NCBI RefSeq assembly: GCF_002303925.1
Contig: NZ_MRCS01000002.1
Coordinates: forward strand, 124,001 to 188,000
DNA from: Pseudomonas sp. ACN8
GTDB lineage: Bacteria; Pseudomonadota; Gammaproteobacteria; Pseudomonadales; Pseudomonadaceae
DNA: 64,000 nt
Reading direction: 5' to 3'
The translations under genes were made by a program, and so were the position numbers. Positions 1 through 8,299 of the stretch are shown piece after piece (position 1 is the first letter of the stretch; each line of letters opens with the position of its first letter). The notes under the pieces are model-generated. The model did not search any database. It was not told where the DNA came from and saw nothing but the letters and a program-made list of their open reading frames with translations.

Positions 1-2
1 AA

Positions 3-1871
3 GAAACCCGCATCAGTTCGTCGAAGCAGACAGTCAACGTCCGGGCCGAACCGGTGATTGCCGATAACGTAATTTTCGATTTACCGGTTGAATCGGAAGT
101 CACGGTCAGTGGCGAAGGCGAGTTTCGCAAGCTTGAACGCATCAACCAGTATGTGCATTTTGACTCGCTGGAAGGTGCCATTGAGCCGGTAGCGACAGAT
201 CAGGTAGTGGTGCTTGATGAGCCCGTCGCAATCAAGGCCGGTGACCTCATCGGCCATCTCGGTCTGTATCAGGACGGCGGCGCGAATCAGCCGGATAAGA
301 AGCTACACCTGGAAACCTTCAGTGGTGATGACGTCGAGGAATTCATCGAAGCCAGTCGATTGTGGGCCCAACGCCTGCCGGAGAAAGACAGAACCTGGCT
401 GAAGTTCGCCAAGGGCGCACCCGTGGTGGCGCACGAAGGAAATGTCACCGCTGCACAATTGCAGGCGTCGAGTACTTCCAGCCCGGTCAGTGCTGCCGAT
501 TTGCTGGTCCCCAGGAAGTTGCTCGATGATCTGCCGGCGGACCGAAAAATCCAGGTGCCCGCGACTCCTACGCGCAAAGCTCGTACCTGGTATCACCTGA
601 AACACTTGTTTCACGATGCCGACAACAACCTTCTTGATGGCTGGGTGTGTGAAGAGCCAGGCGTAACGCCTTGGGTCAGTCCTTGGGCTTGGGAAGGCTA
701 TGGCGTCATCATCGACTACAGCAGACCCAAACATTTGCTGGCCTCTTTTCTCAGCGCCATTGGCCGTTTCAGCGACGAGGAACGCGAGCGCTATCGTTCC
801 ATTGCCGAAAAAGACGACAAGGGCCCGATGAAAAGCCGGTTGTACGAAATCATCGGTCGCAACCCCGACGGCACGCTAATGGTCTCTGAATTGCTGGCGG
901 CCCTTGAGCGACCGGCTCATGCTCAGTCGATTTCGCAGATGGTCCTTTACAAGGAAAGCGAGTGGTTTCAGCAGCCAAAGATATGGGACGCACTGGATGA
1001 GTTGCTCGGCCATAGCGGCTCGACACCGCACTTGAATTGGCTGGCGGAGAAGCAGCGGATTGCACAGATGGGGTGGTGGAGGGACGTCGCGGAAAAGGTG
1101 GGACTACCTTCGTGGGGGAGTGCGTATCACTTTCATCCGATTGGGTTAGTCGGTTTGTTTTTGGAAAAGCGTGAGGTGATCACCATGGAGATGCTGAGAG
1201 CAGCAGATCCGCATGGGGCCTCCAATTATCACCAGGAAATTTTGCCTTATCTAAATATGTATGCTCCTACATATAAAATCGATACTCCATTGCGTATTGC
1301 ACATTTTCTTGCGCAAGTTGGCCATGAAAGCAGATTCAAAGTAAAAAGCGAAAACGGTAACTTTAGCCCTAGGAGAATGCGCGAAATATTTGGATGTAAA
1401 GGAGGTAAAAAAAATTACAATACCGGAGAGGATGACTGCGATTTTGGTCGGCTTCGGAGCAAACTTTGGAGCCATGAAAATACCTACGCTAACAATGCGA
1501 TTAACTTGCTTAGCTATGTGTATGCCGATCGAATGGGCAATGGGCGAGAAGAAACGCAGGACGGATATAAATACCGTGGCAGAGGAATTATTCAACTTAC
1601 CGGGCGCTTTAACTACGAGCGCTACACTAGAATTCACAACGCCGCAAATCCAAGTGACTTGAAAGATTTCGTAGAGAATCCCGACCTCATAATTGATGAT
1701 TTGCAATATGGAGTGGAGTCGGCATTTGTGTATTGTTCAATGACTAATTTTAATTTGGCTGCGGATGAAGACGATATAAAAAAGACAACCCTGATAATTA
1801 ACGGTGGATACAATGGCCTGCATGAGCGAAAAGAAAATCTGAACAGTATAAAAAAGATTATGGGGGTATGA
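3..1871 (+). CDS. Modular peptidoglycan/chitin hydrolase toxin with GH19-like C-terminus (5' partial)
   Basis: The frame is open from the window edge, so the true start lies outside; a GTG at 54 is probably internal. About 622 codons are visible. Near visible residues 80-125 a stretch with GHLGLYQ and KLHLETF resembles a degenerate M23/LytM fold. From about residue 400 a glycoside hydrolase family 19 (chitinase/lysozyme-like) domain follows, with AHFLAQVGHES holding the presumed catalytic Glu (about residue 442) and the family signature YRGRGIIQLTGRFNY. GH19 enzymes cut beta-1,4 glycosidic bonds of chitin or peptidoglycan. The GH19 part is clearly AT-richer than the N-terminal part, as in polymorphic toxins that swap C-terminal modules. 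A small secreted protein starts 5 nt after the stop and is probably its immunity protein. Delivery by type VI secretion is inferred only; no vgrG or PAAR gene is visible. Confidence 0.75.
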   Translation, partial: ETRISSSKQTVNVRAEPVIADNVIFDLPVESEVTVSGEGEFRKLERINQYVHFDSLEGAIEPVATDQVVVLDEPVAIKAGDLIGHLGLYQDGGANQPDKKLHLETFSGDDVEEFIEASRLWAQRLPEKDRTWLKFAKGAPVVAHEGNVTAAQLQASSTSSPVSAADLLVPRKLLDDLPADRKIQVPATPTRKARTWYHLKHLFHDADNNLLDGWVCEEPGVTPWVSPWAWEGYGVIIDYSRPKHLLASFLSAIGRFSDEERERYRSIAEKDDKGPMKSRLYEIIGRNPDGTLMVSELLAALERPAHAQSISQMVLYKESEWFQQPKIWDALDELLGHSGSTPHLNWLAEKQRIAQMGWWRDVAEKVGLPSWGSAYHFHPIGLVGLFLEKREVITMEMLRAADPHGASNYHQEILPYLNMYAPTYKIDTPLRIAHFLAQVGHESRFKVKSENGNFSPRRMREIFGCKGGKKNYNTGEDDCDFGRLRSKLWSHENTYANNAINLLSYVYADRMGNGREETQDGYKYRGRGIIQLTGRFNYERYTRIHNAANPSDLKDFVENPDLIIDDLQYGVESAFVYCSMTNFNLAADEDDIKKTTLIINGGYNGLHERKENLNSIKKIMGV

Positions 1872-1875
1872 GGGA

Positions 1876-2376
1876 ATGGGAAAATTTTTGGTATTTTTCT
1901 TTTTGTTTGTTTCTACGGCCATTGCTGCTGCGGAATCAGTTATTACCAAGAAAAATGATATATGTTCATCAGAAGAGCAAACCATCTTCTTCTGCAAGGC
2001 AGAGCATAAAGTTGCAGGCGTCTGTGCATCTAAAAGCCTTAGCAACTCAACAGGGTTTGCTCAATACCGAGTTTTTGATATAGGTAAAAACATGATCGAA
2101 TTTGTTTTTCCAGAAAAGCCGATACCCCCCGGCCGAAATTTCATTATGGAGACTCAGCCGCTGCCGGGTGGAATTGATGTTGAAATTAAATTTTCAAATA
2201 ATGGGTTTTTGTACACCATTCATGAACGAGATGCTCCAGTGGCGGAGGAGGGTTTCGAAGGTTTCAGCGAAATAATAGTCAGGCGTGATGAGGAAGTTAT
2301 CAATTCCATAAAGTGCCTCAATGATGATTCGGAGGTGCGGAGAGCGGGTTACGAAAGTTTCTTTATAGAAGATTGA
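1876..2376 (+). CDS. Putative periplasmic immunity protein for the GH19 toxin
   Basis: 166 aa. The N-terminus is a clear Sec signal peptide (MGKFLVFFFLFVSTAIAAA, cleavage probably near AAA-ES), so the mature protein should sit in the periplasm, where a cell-wall hydrolase toxin would act. The mature part has four cysteines (CSSEEQTIFFC, VCAS, IKCLND), which fits disulfide-stabilised periplasmic proteins. I do not recognise a named domain. The start lies 5 nt after the toxin stop, so the two are almost certainly co-transcribed and perhaps translationally coupled. Base composition is AT-rich, like the toxin C-terminus and unlike the core genes. The immunity role is inferred from position, export and composition, not from homology. 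Confidence 0.6.
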   Translation: MGKFLVFFFLFVSTAIAAAESVITKKNDICSSEEQTIFFCKAEHKVAGVCASKSLSNSTGFAQYRVFDIGKNMIEFVFPEKPIPPGRNFIMETQPLPGGIDVEIKFSNNGFLYTIHERDAPVAEEGFEGFSEIIVRRDEEVINSIKCLNDDSEVRRAGYESFFIED

Positions 2377-2448
2377 TGGTGCGCAATGCGGGCGCGTCAT
2401 GTCATTTAGACGAGATAGATTCTAATTTGAAGCGAGGATAATCTAATC

Positions 2449-3685
2449 ATGCCAATTAGACTGGATAAAATGCCTCCTCCTGCCGTACGTCCTCAACCAC
2501 CTCGATTTTTTGATTTGGATGGGCCTGTTGTTGCTGTGTTGTTTGCTGGGCGTCGGAGGAACACCGTTGTTCGGCGACGAAACCTTATCCCAGCGGCCTT
2601 CGGATTTCTAGAGCCTGGCCTTGGGCATTCCAATCCTGGGTTGGTGCGTGCTGGGATTCGGGCGAGTGCTGTTGTACGCCGGTGAACAGGGGGCCGCCGA
2701 TGGCTGGGATGACGCTCGCGAAGAAGACTTGAGTCGGAAGATGCGTCAGGGCCGCCGCTCGCAACAGGTGCTGGGCGTGAGCGTGCAGACTGCTCTTGAA
2801 GAGCCTGCGGATGATCCGGAAATACAACGGGATGCTCTGCTGAGTGGGACGACGGCGCTGAGATCACAAGCGTCCAGGGTGGATGGAGCAACACTGCGCC
2901 ATAGTTGTTTATCCTGCGATGCAGATGAAAATCCGGAAGAAATATTGCTGAGTATATGGGCGCAGACGCTCGCCGACCTGGCACCCACTTTGGCGCAGTT
3001 GCCCGCCGATCAACCATTGGCCCTGTTGCTGGACGTCGATACCGCTTTGCCGGAGCACCAATGGCGCCGAGTGTGGCGACAGGCATGGCGCGAATCCGGC
3101 ATTCGCCAGCCTGCAACCCCCGTCGAGGGTCGCGGGTTGGCCGCACTGGACCACTGGCTGGACCAGCGTATCGGTGATCGGGCGTTGCTATTGGTGTTGG
3201 CCGTGCAGTTTGCGCCGCAGCAGCCGGATGGCACGGCGGAAGTTGCGGTCGGGTTGTTGTTTGGCAACCGTCTGACGCAGGCCACGTTATCGCCGATTGC
3301 TTTTTTGCACCGCCCGGAGCAGGCGCGCGAGCCCACCTCCGATGACCTGCTTTACGCTACGCGCCAGGCGATTGGGTGGGTGCCGCTTGAATCGACATCA
3401 ATCGATCAGGTTTGGCGAGCGGGTGTTGATGCGCGAGGGGCGGGCGCCATTGCAGGCGTGATGTCTGAAATACCCATGTCAGTGAATAGACCGGGATTGT
3501 GCAACCTCGATGCAATGCGGGGTCATCCAGGTTGCGCTTCGCCTTGGTTGGCTGTCGCTGCCGGGACGCAGGCGATTCGGCGCGGTGCCGGGTCGCAGTT
3601 CATTTACAGTGGCGGCGCGGCTGCGGCGGGTCTATAGGGTACGGTGTTGATTCCGGTGTCACCACTTTTGAAGCAGGCGTCTTGA
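2449..3685 (+). pseudogene. Decayed T6SS-neighbourhood hypothetical membrane protein (frameshift plus two in-frame TAG stops)
   Basis: The N-terminus starts at an ATG behind a GAGGATAA ribosome-binding site (MPIRLDKMPPPAVRPQPPRF), but coding continues in the +1 frame from about 2522 (GLLLLCCLLGVGGTPLFGDE). In that frame there are TAG stops at 2609-2611 (context SDF*SLALG) and 3635-3637 (context AAGL*GTVLIP); both sit where a Trp codon (TGG) would fit. The frame then runs to a TGA at 3683. The middle, about 338 codons, is intact and encodes two hydrophobic segments followed by a soluble region with QWRRVWRQAWRESGIRQP and LDHWLDQRIGDRALLL. From memory it resembles uncharacterised proteins encoded beside VgrG/effector genes in Pseudomonas; I cannot name a function. 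It is most likely inactive. Confidence 0.7.
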
Positions 3686-3837
3686 ACGTCGTTCTGCCAG
3701 TCAGTTCTTTTGCCTGCCAGATGAACATCTCACCGGAAAGCGTGCGCATGTACCGCAAAAACCGGTACCTGAAACTGGAAGTGGGATCGCAGTCGGAGTT
3801 GTTTGCGCTGTTTATCGGGTGGTTGTGCTGGCATTAA
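3685..3837 (+). pseudogene. 3' remnant of a LuxR-family regulator (HTH tail only)
   Basis: After the preceding frame ends, a different frame encodes MNISPESVRMYRKNRYLK followed by LEVGSQSELFALFIGWL and a TAA stop. This matches the recognition helix and last helix of LuxR/FixJ-type helix-turn-helix domains, where ISPETVKxHRKN and KL..SQAELFALF are standard. The N-terminal receiver or ligand domain and the first HTH helices are missing, and there is no start codon or ribosome-binding site for the fragment. It is therefore the trace of a deleted regulator gene joined to the preceding pseudogene. It marks a deletion junction near 3685. Confidence 0.6.
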
Positions 3838-3840
3838 AAA

Positions 3841-3872
3841 GTCAAAAGATCGCAGCCTGCGGCAGCTCCTAC
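3841..3872. repeat. Single REP-like element (GATCGCAGCCTGCGGCAGCTCC type)
   Basis: The stretch contains a short imperfect palindrome around GCAGCCTGCGGC followed by AGCTCCTAC. It belongs to a different REP family from the GCGAGCAGGCTCGC elements elsewhere in the window. It overlaps the last codon of the LysR gene on the minus strand and marks the edge of the decayed accessory patch. Confidence 0.6.
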
Positions 3873-4798
3873 ACGGACGGCGTTGAGCTTTCGGATTTGG
3901 CGGTCAGTTGTTCGCGACAATAGTCAGCAAACATCTGAGCCGGTTTAGTCAGTTGCCCGCGCTTGAGCCATGCCGCCACCAACCCGGACCCAGTGACGTC
4001 TTCGGCGATGTCCACGCACACCACTTTCTGCCCGTCGTAGGTGCACTCCGAATGCGGTTTGGTCACCAGGATCGAGAACCCGAAGCCCTGGCCAACCATG
4101 CCGCGCACCATCTCGATCGATGGCGAGCTGAAGGCGATGCGTGGGGTCAGGCCCAGCTCATCGAACAGGCTGACGAAGTAGGTCCGGCTCGGCTGCACAT
4201 CCAGAAGAATCATCGGCTCCAGGCACAAATCCCGCAGCGATACCTGCGCCTGCTGGGCAAAGCGGTGATCCGCCGGCAGCAGCGCGTAAGGTCGTTGCGC
4301 CGGCATCAGCGGTTCGGTCTGGATGGTGCCGTCGAGGTCGTGCTCGTAGAGGATCGCCAGATCGAAGGCGCCGGAGGTCAGGCCCTGCACCAACTCTTGT
4401 TGCTCGCCGTCACGGATGCGGATTTCCACCCCCGGATACAACGCCGAAAAACCGGCGATCAATTGCGGCAGGTACAGCGGCGCAACGGTTTCGAAACAGC
4501 CGATATCGATCTGCCCGGACACCACATCGTTGTCGGCCAGGGCGTTCTGCTCGAACTCCTTGGCCATGCGCAGCAGTTCCTGGGCCTTGCGATAGAAACG
4601 TGCACCGCTTGGGGTCAACGACACGCCCTGTGCATGGTGGCGAATCAGCAGTTGCACGCCGAAACTGTCTTCCAGCCCTTTGATGGCCGTGGAGATCGAA
4701 GGCTGGGCGATGTACAGCTTGCGCGAGGCCTCGGCGACGCTGCCGCACTCGACGGTGGTGATGAAGTATTTCAGTTGACGCAGATTGTAGGCAGCCAC
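3869..4798 (-). CDS. LysR-family transcriptional regulator
   Basis: 309 aa from a GTG start that has GAGG 7 nt upstream; a longer open frame exists, but its extension has no family similarity. Residues 1-60 form the LysR winged helix (LRQLKYFITTVECGSVAEAS, IAQPSISTAIKGLE). Residues about 90-300 are the periplasmic-binding-like effector domain (SGQIDIGCFETVAPLYLP, FDLAILYEH). It is divergent from an aldehyde dehydrogenase gene across a 226-bp intergenic region, the usual arrangement for a LysR activator and its target. It probably controls the aldehyde dehydrogenase/aminotransferase/ABC transporter block. The inducer cannot be read from the sequence. Confidence 0.9.
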   Translation of the reverse strand: MAAYNLRQLKYFITTVECGSVAEASRKLYIAQPSISTAIKGLEDSFGVQLLIRHHAQGVSLTPSGARFYRKAQELLRMAKEFEQNALADNDVVSGQIDIGCFETVAPLYLPQLIAGFSALYPGVEIRIRDGEQQELVQGLTSGAFDLAILYEHDLDGTIQTEPLMPAQRPYALLPADHRFAQQAQVSLRDLCLEPMILLDVQPSRTYFVSLFDELGLTPRIAFSSPSIEMVRGMVGQGFGFSILVTKPHSECTYDGQKVVCVDIAEDVTGSGLVAAWLKRGQLTKPAQMFADYCREQLTAKSESSTPSV

Positions 4799-5024
4799 AG
4801 CAAACCTCGGGGGAGAACGGACCAGGCATCCTGGCAATTTGCGCGCCACCCCTATCCGCTCGGGTAGCGATTTGTTGTGTTTGAACAATAACCACATGCT
4901 GCGCCAGAAGGGAGATTGGCTACGTAGTTTTTTCTTGGCCTGCGAACACATTTTTACTGGTTTTCCACCGCCCGGGCCTGAGCGACTATCCAATACACAA
5001 GAATGTCCTCTGGAGCATCTGAAC

Positions 5025-6515
5025 GTGTTCGAGCTTGAGTATTGGCAACGCAAGGCCGCTTCCCTGCGGTTTCCCGATCAGGCCGTGATCGACGGCCAGC
5101 GCCGCGCGGCGCAGTCGGGGCAGACTTTCGCCGCGATCAACCCTGCCACCGGGCAATGCCTGGCCAACGTTGCCGCCTGCGGCGAAGAAGAGGTGAACGC
5201 GGCGGTGCACAATGCGCGGCAGGTTTTCGAGGCTGGCACCTGGGCTGCGCGCTCGCCGACCGAACGCAAGCAAGTGCTGTTGCGCCTGGCCGACTTGATC
5301 CTCGTAAACCGTGAAGAGCTGGCGCTGCTCGATTCGCTGAACATGGGTAAGCCCGTCGCCGATGCCTACAATATCGACGTGCCGGGTGCCGCGGGAGTGT
5401 TCCGCTGGTACGCCGAGAGCCTCGACAAACTCTACGATCAGGTCGCGCCGAGTGCGCAGAACGTGCTGGCAACCATTACTCGTGAAGCCCTCGGCGTGGT
5501 GGCTGCCGTGGTGCCGTGGAATTTCCCTCTGGACATGGCGGCGTGGAAACTCGCCCCGGCGTTGGCCGCCGGTAACTCGGTGATACTCAAACCGGCCGAG
5601 CAGTCGCCGTTTTCCGCCCTGCGCCTGGATGAGCTGGCGCTGGAGGCGGGGGTTCCGGCAGGCGTGCTCAACGTACTGCCGGGCCTCGGCGAACAAACCG
5701 GCAAGGCCCTCGGTCTGCACCCGGACGTCGATTGCCTGGTGTTCACCGGCTCCACCGAAGTCGGCAAATATTTCATGCAGTACTCGGCGCAATCGAACCT
5801 GAAACAGGTGTGGCTGGAGTGCGGCGGAAAGAGTGCGAACCTGGTGTTCGCCGATTGTCAGGACCTCGATCTGGCAGCGGAAAAAGCCGCGTTCGGCATC
5901 TTCTTCAATCAGGGTGAAGTGTGCTCGGCCAACTCGCGGTTGCTGGTGCAGCGTTCGATCCATGACGAGTTCGTCGAACGCCTCAAGGCCCAGGCCGAAC
6001 GCTGGTTGCCGGGCGATCCGCTGGACCCGTCGAGCGCCGCCGGAGCCATCGTCGACAGCCGTCAGACCGCGCGCATCATGAAGTTCATCCAGCAGGCCGA
6101 ACAGCAAGGCGCGACCAAAGTCTGTGGCGGTCGGCAGTCGATTTTCAACGGTTCGGACAACTTCATCCAGCCGACGATTTTTACCGGCGTGACCCCGGAC
6201 ATGCCGCTGTTTCGCGATGAAGTGTTCGGCCCGGTTCTCGCCGTCACGGCGTTCGACGACGAAGCCCACGCTCTGCAATTGGCCAACGACAGCGTCTACG
6301 GTCTGGCGGCTTCGCTGTGGACCGACGACCTCAACCGCGCCCACCGTGTGGCGCGACAATTGCGGGCCGGTACGGTGTCGGTCAACAGCGTCGATGCGCT
6401 GGACGTGACCGTGCCTTTTGGCGGTGGCAAGCAGTCGGGTTTCGGCCGCGACCTGTCCCTGCATTCATTCGATAAATACACCCAGTTGAAGACCACCTGG
6501 TTTCAATTGCGCTGA
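5025..6515 (+). CDS. NAD(P)+-dependent aldehyde dehydrogenase, KauB/PuuC-like
   Basis: 496 aa from a GTG with GGAG 9 nt upstream; this start gives the usual length for the family. It oxidises an aldehyde to a carboxylate. Seen motifs are the cofactor-binding VPWNFPLDM and FTGSTEVG, the general base Glu265 in LECGGKSAN, and the nucleophile Cys300 in NQGEVCSANSR. The closest family I recognise is the aminobutyraldehyde/guanidinobutyraldehyde dehydrogenases of polyamine and arginine breakdown (KauB, PuuC). The aminotransferase starts 21 nt downstream, so the aldehyde is probably made by that enzyme from a primary amine. Exact substrate unknown. Confidence 0.88.
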   Translation: MFELEYWQRKAASLRFPDQAVIDGQRRAAQSGQTFAAINPATGQCLANVAACGEEEVNAAVHNARQVFEAGTWAARSPTERKQVLLRLADLILVNREELALLDSLNMGKPVADAYNIDVPGAAGVFRWYAESLDKLYDQVAPSAQNVLATITREALGVVAAVVPWNFPLDMAAWKLAPALAAGNSVILKPAEQSPFSALRLDELALEAGVPAGVLNVLPGLGEQTGKALGLHPDVDCLVFTGSTEVGKYFMQYSAQSNLKQVWLECGGKSANLVFADCQDLDLAAEKAAFGIFFNQGEVCSANSRLLVQRSIHDEFVERLKAQAERWLPGDPLDPSSAAGAIVDSRQTARIMKFIQQAEQQGATKVCGGRQSIFNGSDNFIQPTIFTGVTPDMPLFRDEVFGPVLAVTAFDDEAHALQLANDSVYGLAASLWTDDLNRAHRVARQLRAGTVSVNSVDALDVTVPFGGGKQSGFGRDLSLHSFDKYTQLKTTWFQLR

Positions 6516-6536
6516 TAACAAAACGGAGAACTGGCG

Positions 6537-7907
6537 ATGACCACACCACGTGATACCCGCGACTACCAGGCCGCCGACGCTGCGCACCACATCCATGCGT
6601 TCGTCGATCAGAAAGCCCTCAACGACGAGGGGCCACGGGTGATGGTCCGTGGCGAGCGCCTGCACCTGTGGGACAACGATGGCCGGCGTTACCTCGACGG
6701 CATGTCCGGGTTGTGGTGTACCAACCTCGGTTACGGGCGCAAGGACCTTGCCCTTGCTGCGAGCCAGCAGCTGGAACAGCTGCCGTACTACAACATGTTT
6801 TTCCACACCACCCACCCGCAGGTGATCGAGCTGTCCGAGCTGTTGTTCAGCTTGCTGCCGGCTCACTACAGCCACGCGATCTACACCAACTCCGGCTCTG
6901 AAGCCAACGAGGTGTTGATCCGCACGGTGCGTCGTTACTGGCAGGTACTCGGCAAGCCCGAGAAGAAAATCATGATCGGCCGCTGGAACGGTTACCACGG
7001 TTCGACCCTGGCCGCGACGGCGCTGGGCGGCATGAAATTCATGCACGAAATGGGCGGCATGATTCCGGACATCGAGCACATCGACGAGCCGTACTTCTTC
7101 GCCCACGAAGGCAACCTGACCCCGGCCGAATTCGGTCTGCGCGCGGCACAGCAACTGGAAACGAAGATTCTCGAACTGGGGGCGGACAAGGTCGCGGGCT
7201 TCATAGCCGAACCGTTCCAGGGCGCCGGCGGCATGATCTTCCCGCCGGAAAGCTACTGGCCGGAAATCCAGCGCATCTGCCGCAAGTACGACGTGCTGCT
7301 GTGCGCCGATGAAGTGATCGGCGGCTTCGGTCGTACCGGCGAATGGTTCGCCCACGAGTACTTCGGGTTCGAGCCGGACACCCTGTCCATCGCCAAGGGC
7401 CTGACCTCGGGCTACATCCCCATGGGCGGCCTGATCCTGTCGAAGAAAATGGCCTCAGTGCTGGTGGAACAGGGCGGCGTGTTTGCCCACGGCCTGACCT
7501 ATTCCGGGCACCCGGTGGCGGCGGCGGTGGCGATTGCCAACCTTAAGGCGCTGCGTGATGAAGGCGTGGTGACGCGGGTCAAGGACGACATCGGCCCGTA
7601 CCTGCAACAGTGTCTGCGCGAAGTGTTCGGCAAGCACCCGCTGGTGGGTGACATCCAGGGCACCGGCATGGTCGCGGCGCTGCAACTGGCCGAAGACAAA
7701 TCCACTCGCAAGCGCTTTGCCAACGAAAACGACATCGCCTGGCGCTGCCGCACGATTGGCTTCGAGGAGGGGGTGATCATTCGCTCGACGTTGGGGCGGA
7801 TGATCATGGCGCCGGCGCTGATTGCCAGCCGTGAAGAGATTGATGAGCTGATCAGTAAGACCTTGAAATCGGTGGATCGCACGGCGCAGGAATACGGCCG
7901 GCTCTGA
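6537..7907 (+). CDS. Class III PLP-dependent aminotransferase, SpuC-like
   Basis: 456 aa, ATG behind GGAGA. Fold type I aminotransferase that moves an amino group from an omega-amine to pyruvate or a keto acid, leaving an aldehyde. Evidence: MSGLWCTNLGYG near the N-terminus, the PLP phosphate loop NSGSEANE, the Asp-containing CADEVIGGFGRTG, and the Schiff-base Lys287 in SIAKGLTSGY. The pattern is that of putrescine/polyamine:pyruvate transaminases (SpuC group), with taurine, beta-alanine and other amine:pyruvate transaminases as close alternatives. It forms an operon with the preceding dehydrogenase, and together they convert R-CH2-NH2 to R-COOH. Confidence 0.88.
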   Translation: MTTPRDTRDYQAADAAHHIHAFVDQKALNDEGPRVMVRGERLHLWDNDGRRYLDGMSGLWCTNLGYGRKDLALAASQQLEQLPYYNMFFHTTHPQVIELSELLFSLLPAHYSHAIYTNSGSEANEVLIRTVRRYWQVLGKPEKKIMIGRWNGYHGSTLAATALGGMKFMHEMGGMIPDIEHIDEPYFFAHEGNLTPAEFGLRAAQQLETKILELGADKVAGFIAEPFQGAGGMIFPPESYWPEIQRICRKYDVLLCADEVIGGFGRTGEWFAHEYFGFEPDTLSIAKGLTSGYIPMGGLILSKKMASVLVEQGGVFAHGLTYSGHPVAAAVAIANLKALRDEGVVTRVKDDIGPYLQQCLREVFGKHPLVGDIQGTGMVAALQLAEDKSTRKRFANENDIAWRCRTIGFEEGVIIRSTLGRMIMAPALIASREEIDELISKTLKSVDRTAQEYGRL

Positions 7908-8299
7908 TATCGCCTGAAGGTCCTGCGGCTTATCGCGAGCAGGCTCGCTCCCACATTGGATTTGTGTCGATCATCGGAAACGAGGTCGACATAGATCCCT
8001 GTAGGAGTGAGCCTGCTCGCGATTGCTTTTGTCGATTCAACAGACCTCTCAAGTCTTGCACCCATGTCGGGCATCCCCGCCCACAACGCCCTTTCACAGT
8101 GCTCACTAACCAGCTTTTTCATCACTCGCATCCACATATTTCCTCGTTTTCCTGATCCCGCCCTTGGGCCAACATCGATCTCGCCAGCCCGCCGAATGCT
8201 GCCCGCCGAAGGGTCCCCGAGAGACCACAGGTCGCAGCCGATTCAGGGCTCGCCGTACTGCCCATGACAAAACTAAATCAACAGCTTTGGGAGTGCTCC
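7908..8299. other. Intergenic region between aminotransferase and ABC importer
   Basis: No gene is supported here. The left two thirds hold an inverted pair of REP elements. The right part, just before the binding-protein gene, contains a possible RNA fold: GCTGC (8198-8202) can pair with GCAGC (8234-8238), enclosing GGTC-CCCGAGA-GACC (8212-8226). The promoter of the transporter operon should lie here. Confidence 0.5.
7931..8026. repeat. REP doublet
   Basis: Two inverted REP copies around the core GCGAGCAGGCTCGC. The left copy reads TCGCGAGCAGGCTCGCTCCC and the right one GTAGGAGTGAGCCTGCTCGC. Unlike most doublets in this window, the arms differ at two variable positions (CCC versus CTA, and GCGAG versus GTGAG). 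Confidence 0.9.

Noticed and set aside
2609..3637. Amber (TAG) recoding as tryptophan or another residue
   Set aside because: The same gene also has a frameshift and keeps normal TGG codons elsewhere, and no suppressor tRNA is seen; decay explains both TAGs.
1..3840. Prophage lysis cassette
   Set aside because: GH19 endolysins occur in phages, but the long N-terminal part, the secreted partner and the absence of holin, tail or integrase genes fit a bacterial toxin better.
8180..8260. Guanidine-I (ykkC) riboswitch before the ABC importer
   Set aside because: Only a CCGAGAG-like piece is present; the conserved CTAGGGTTCCG and the ACACGG...GGGA parts are missing.
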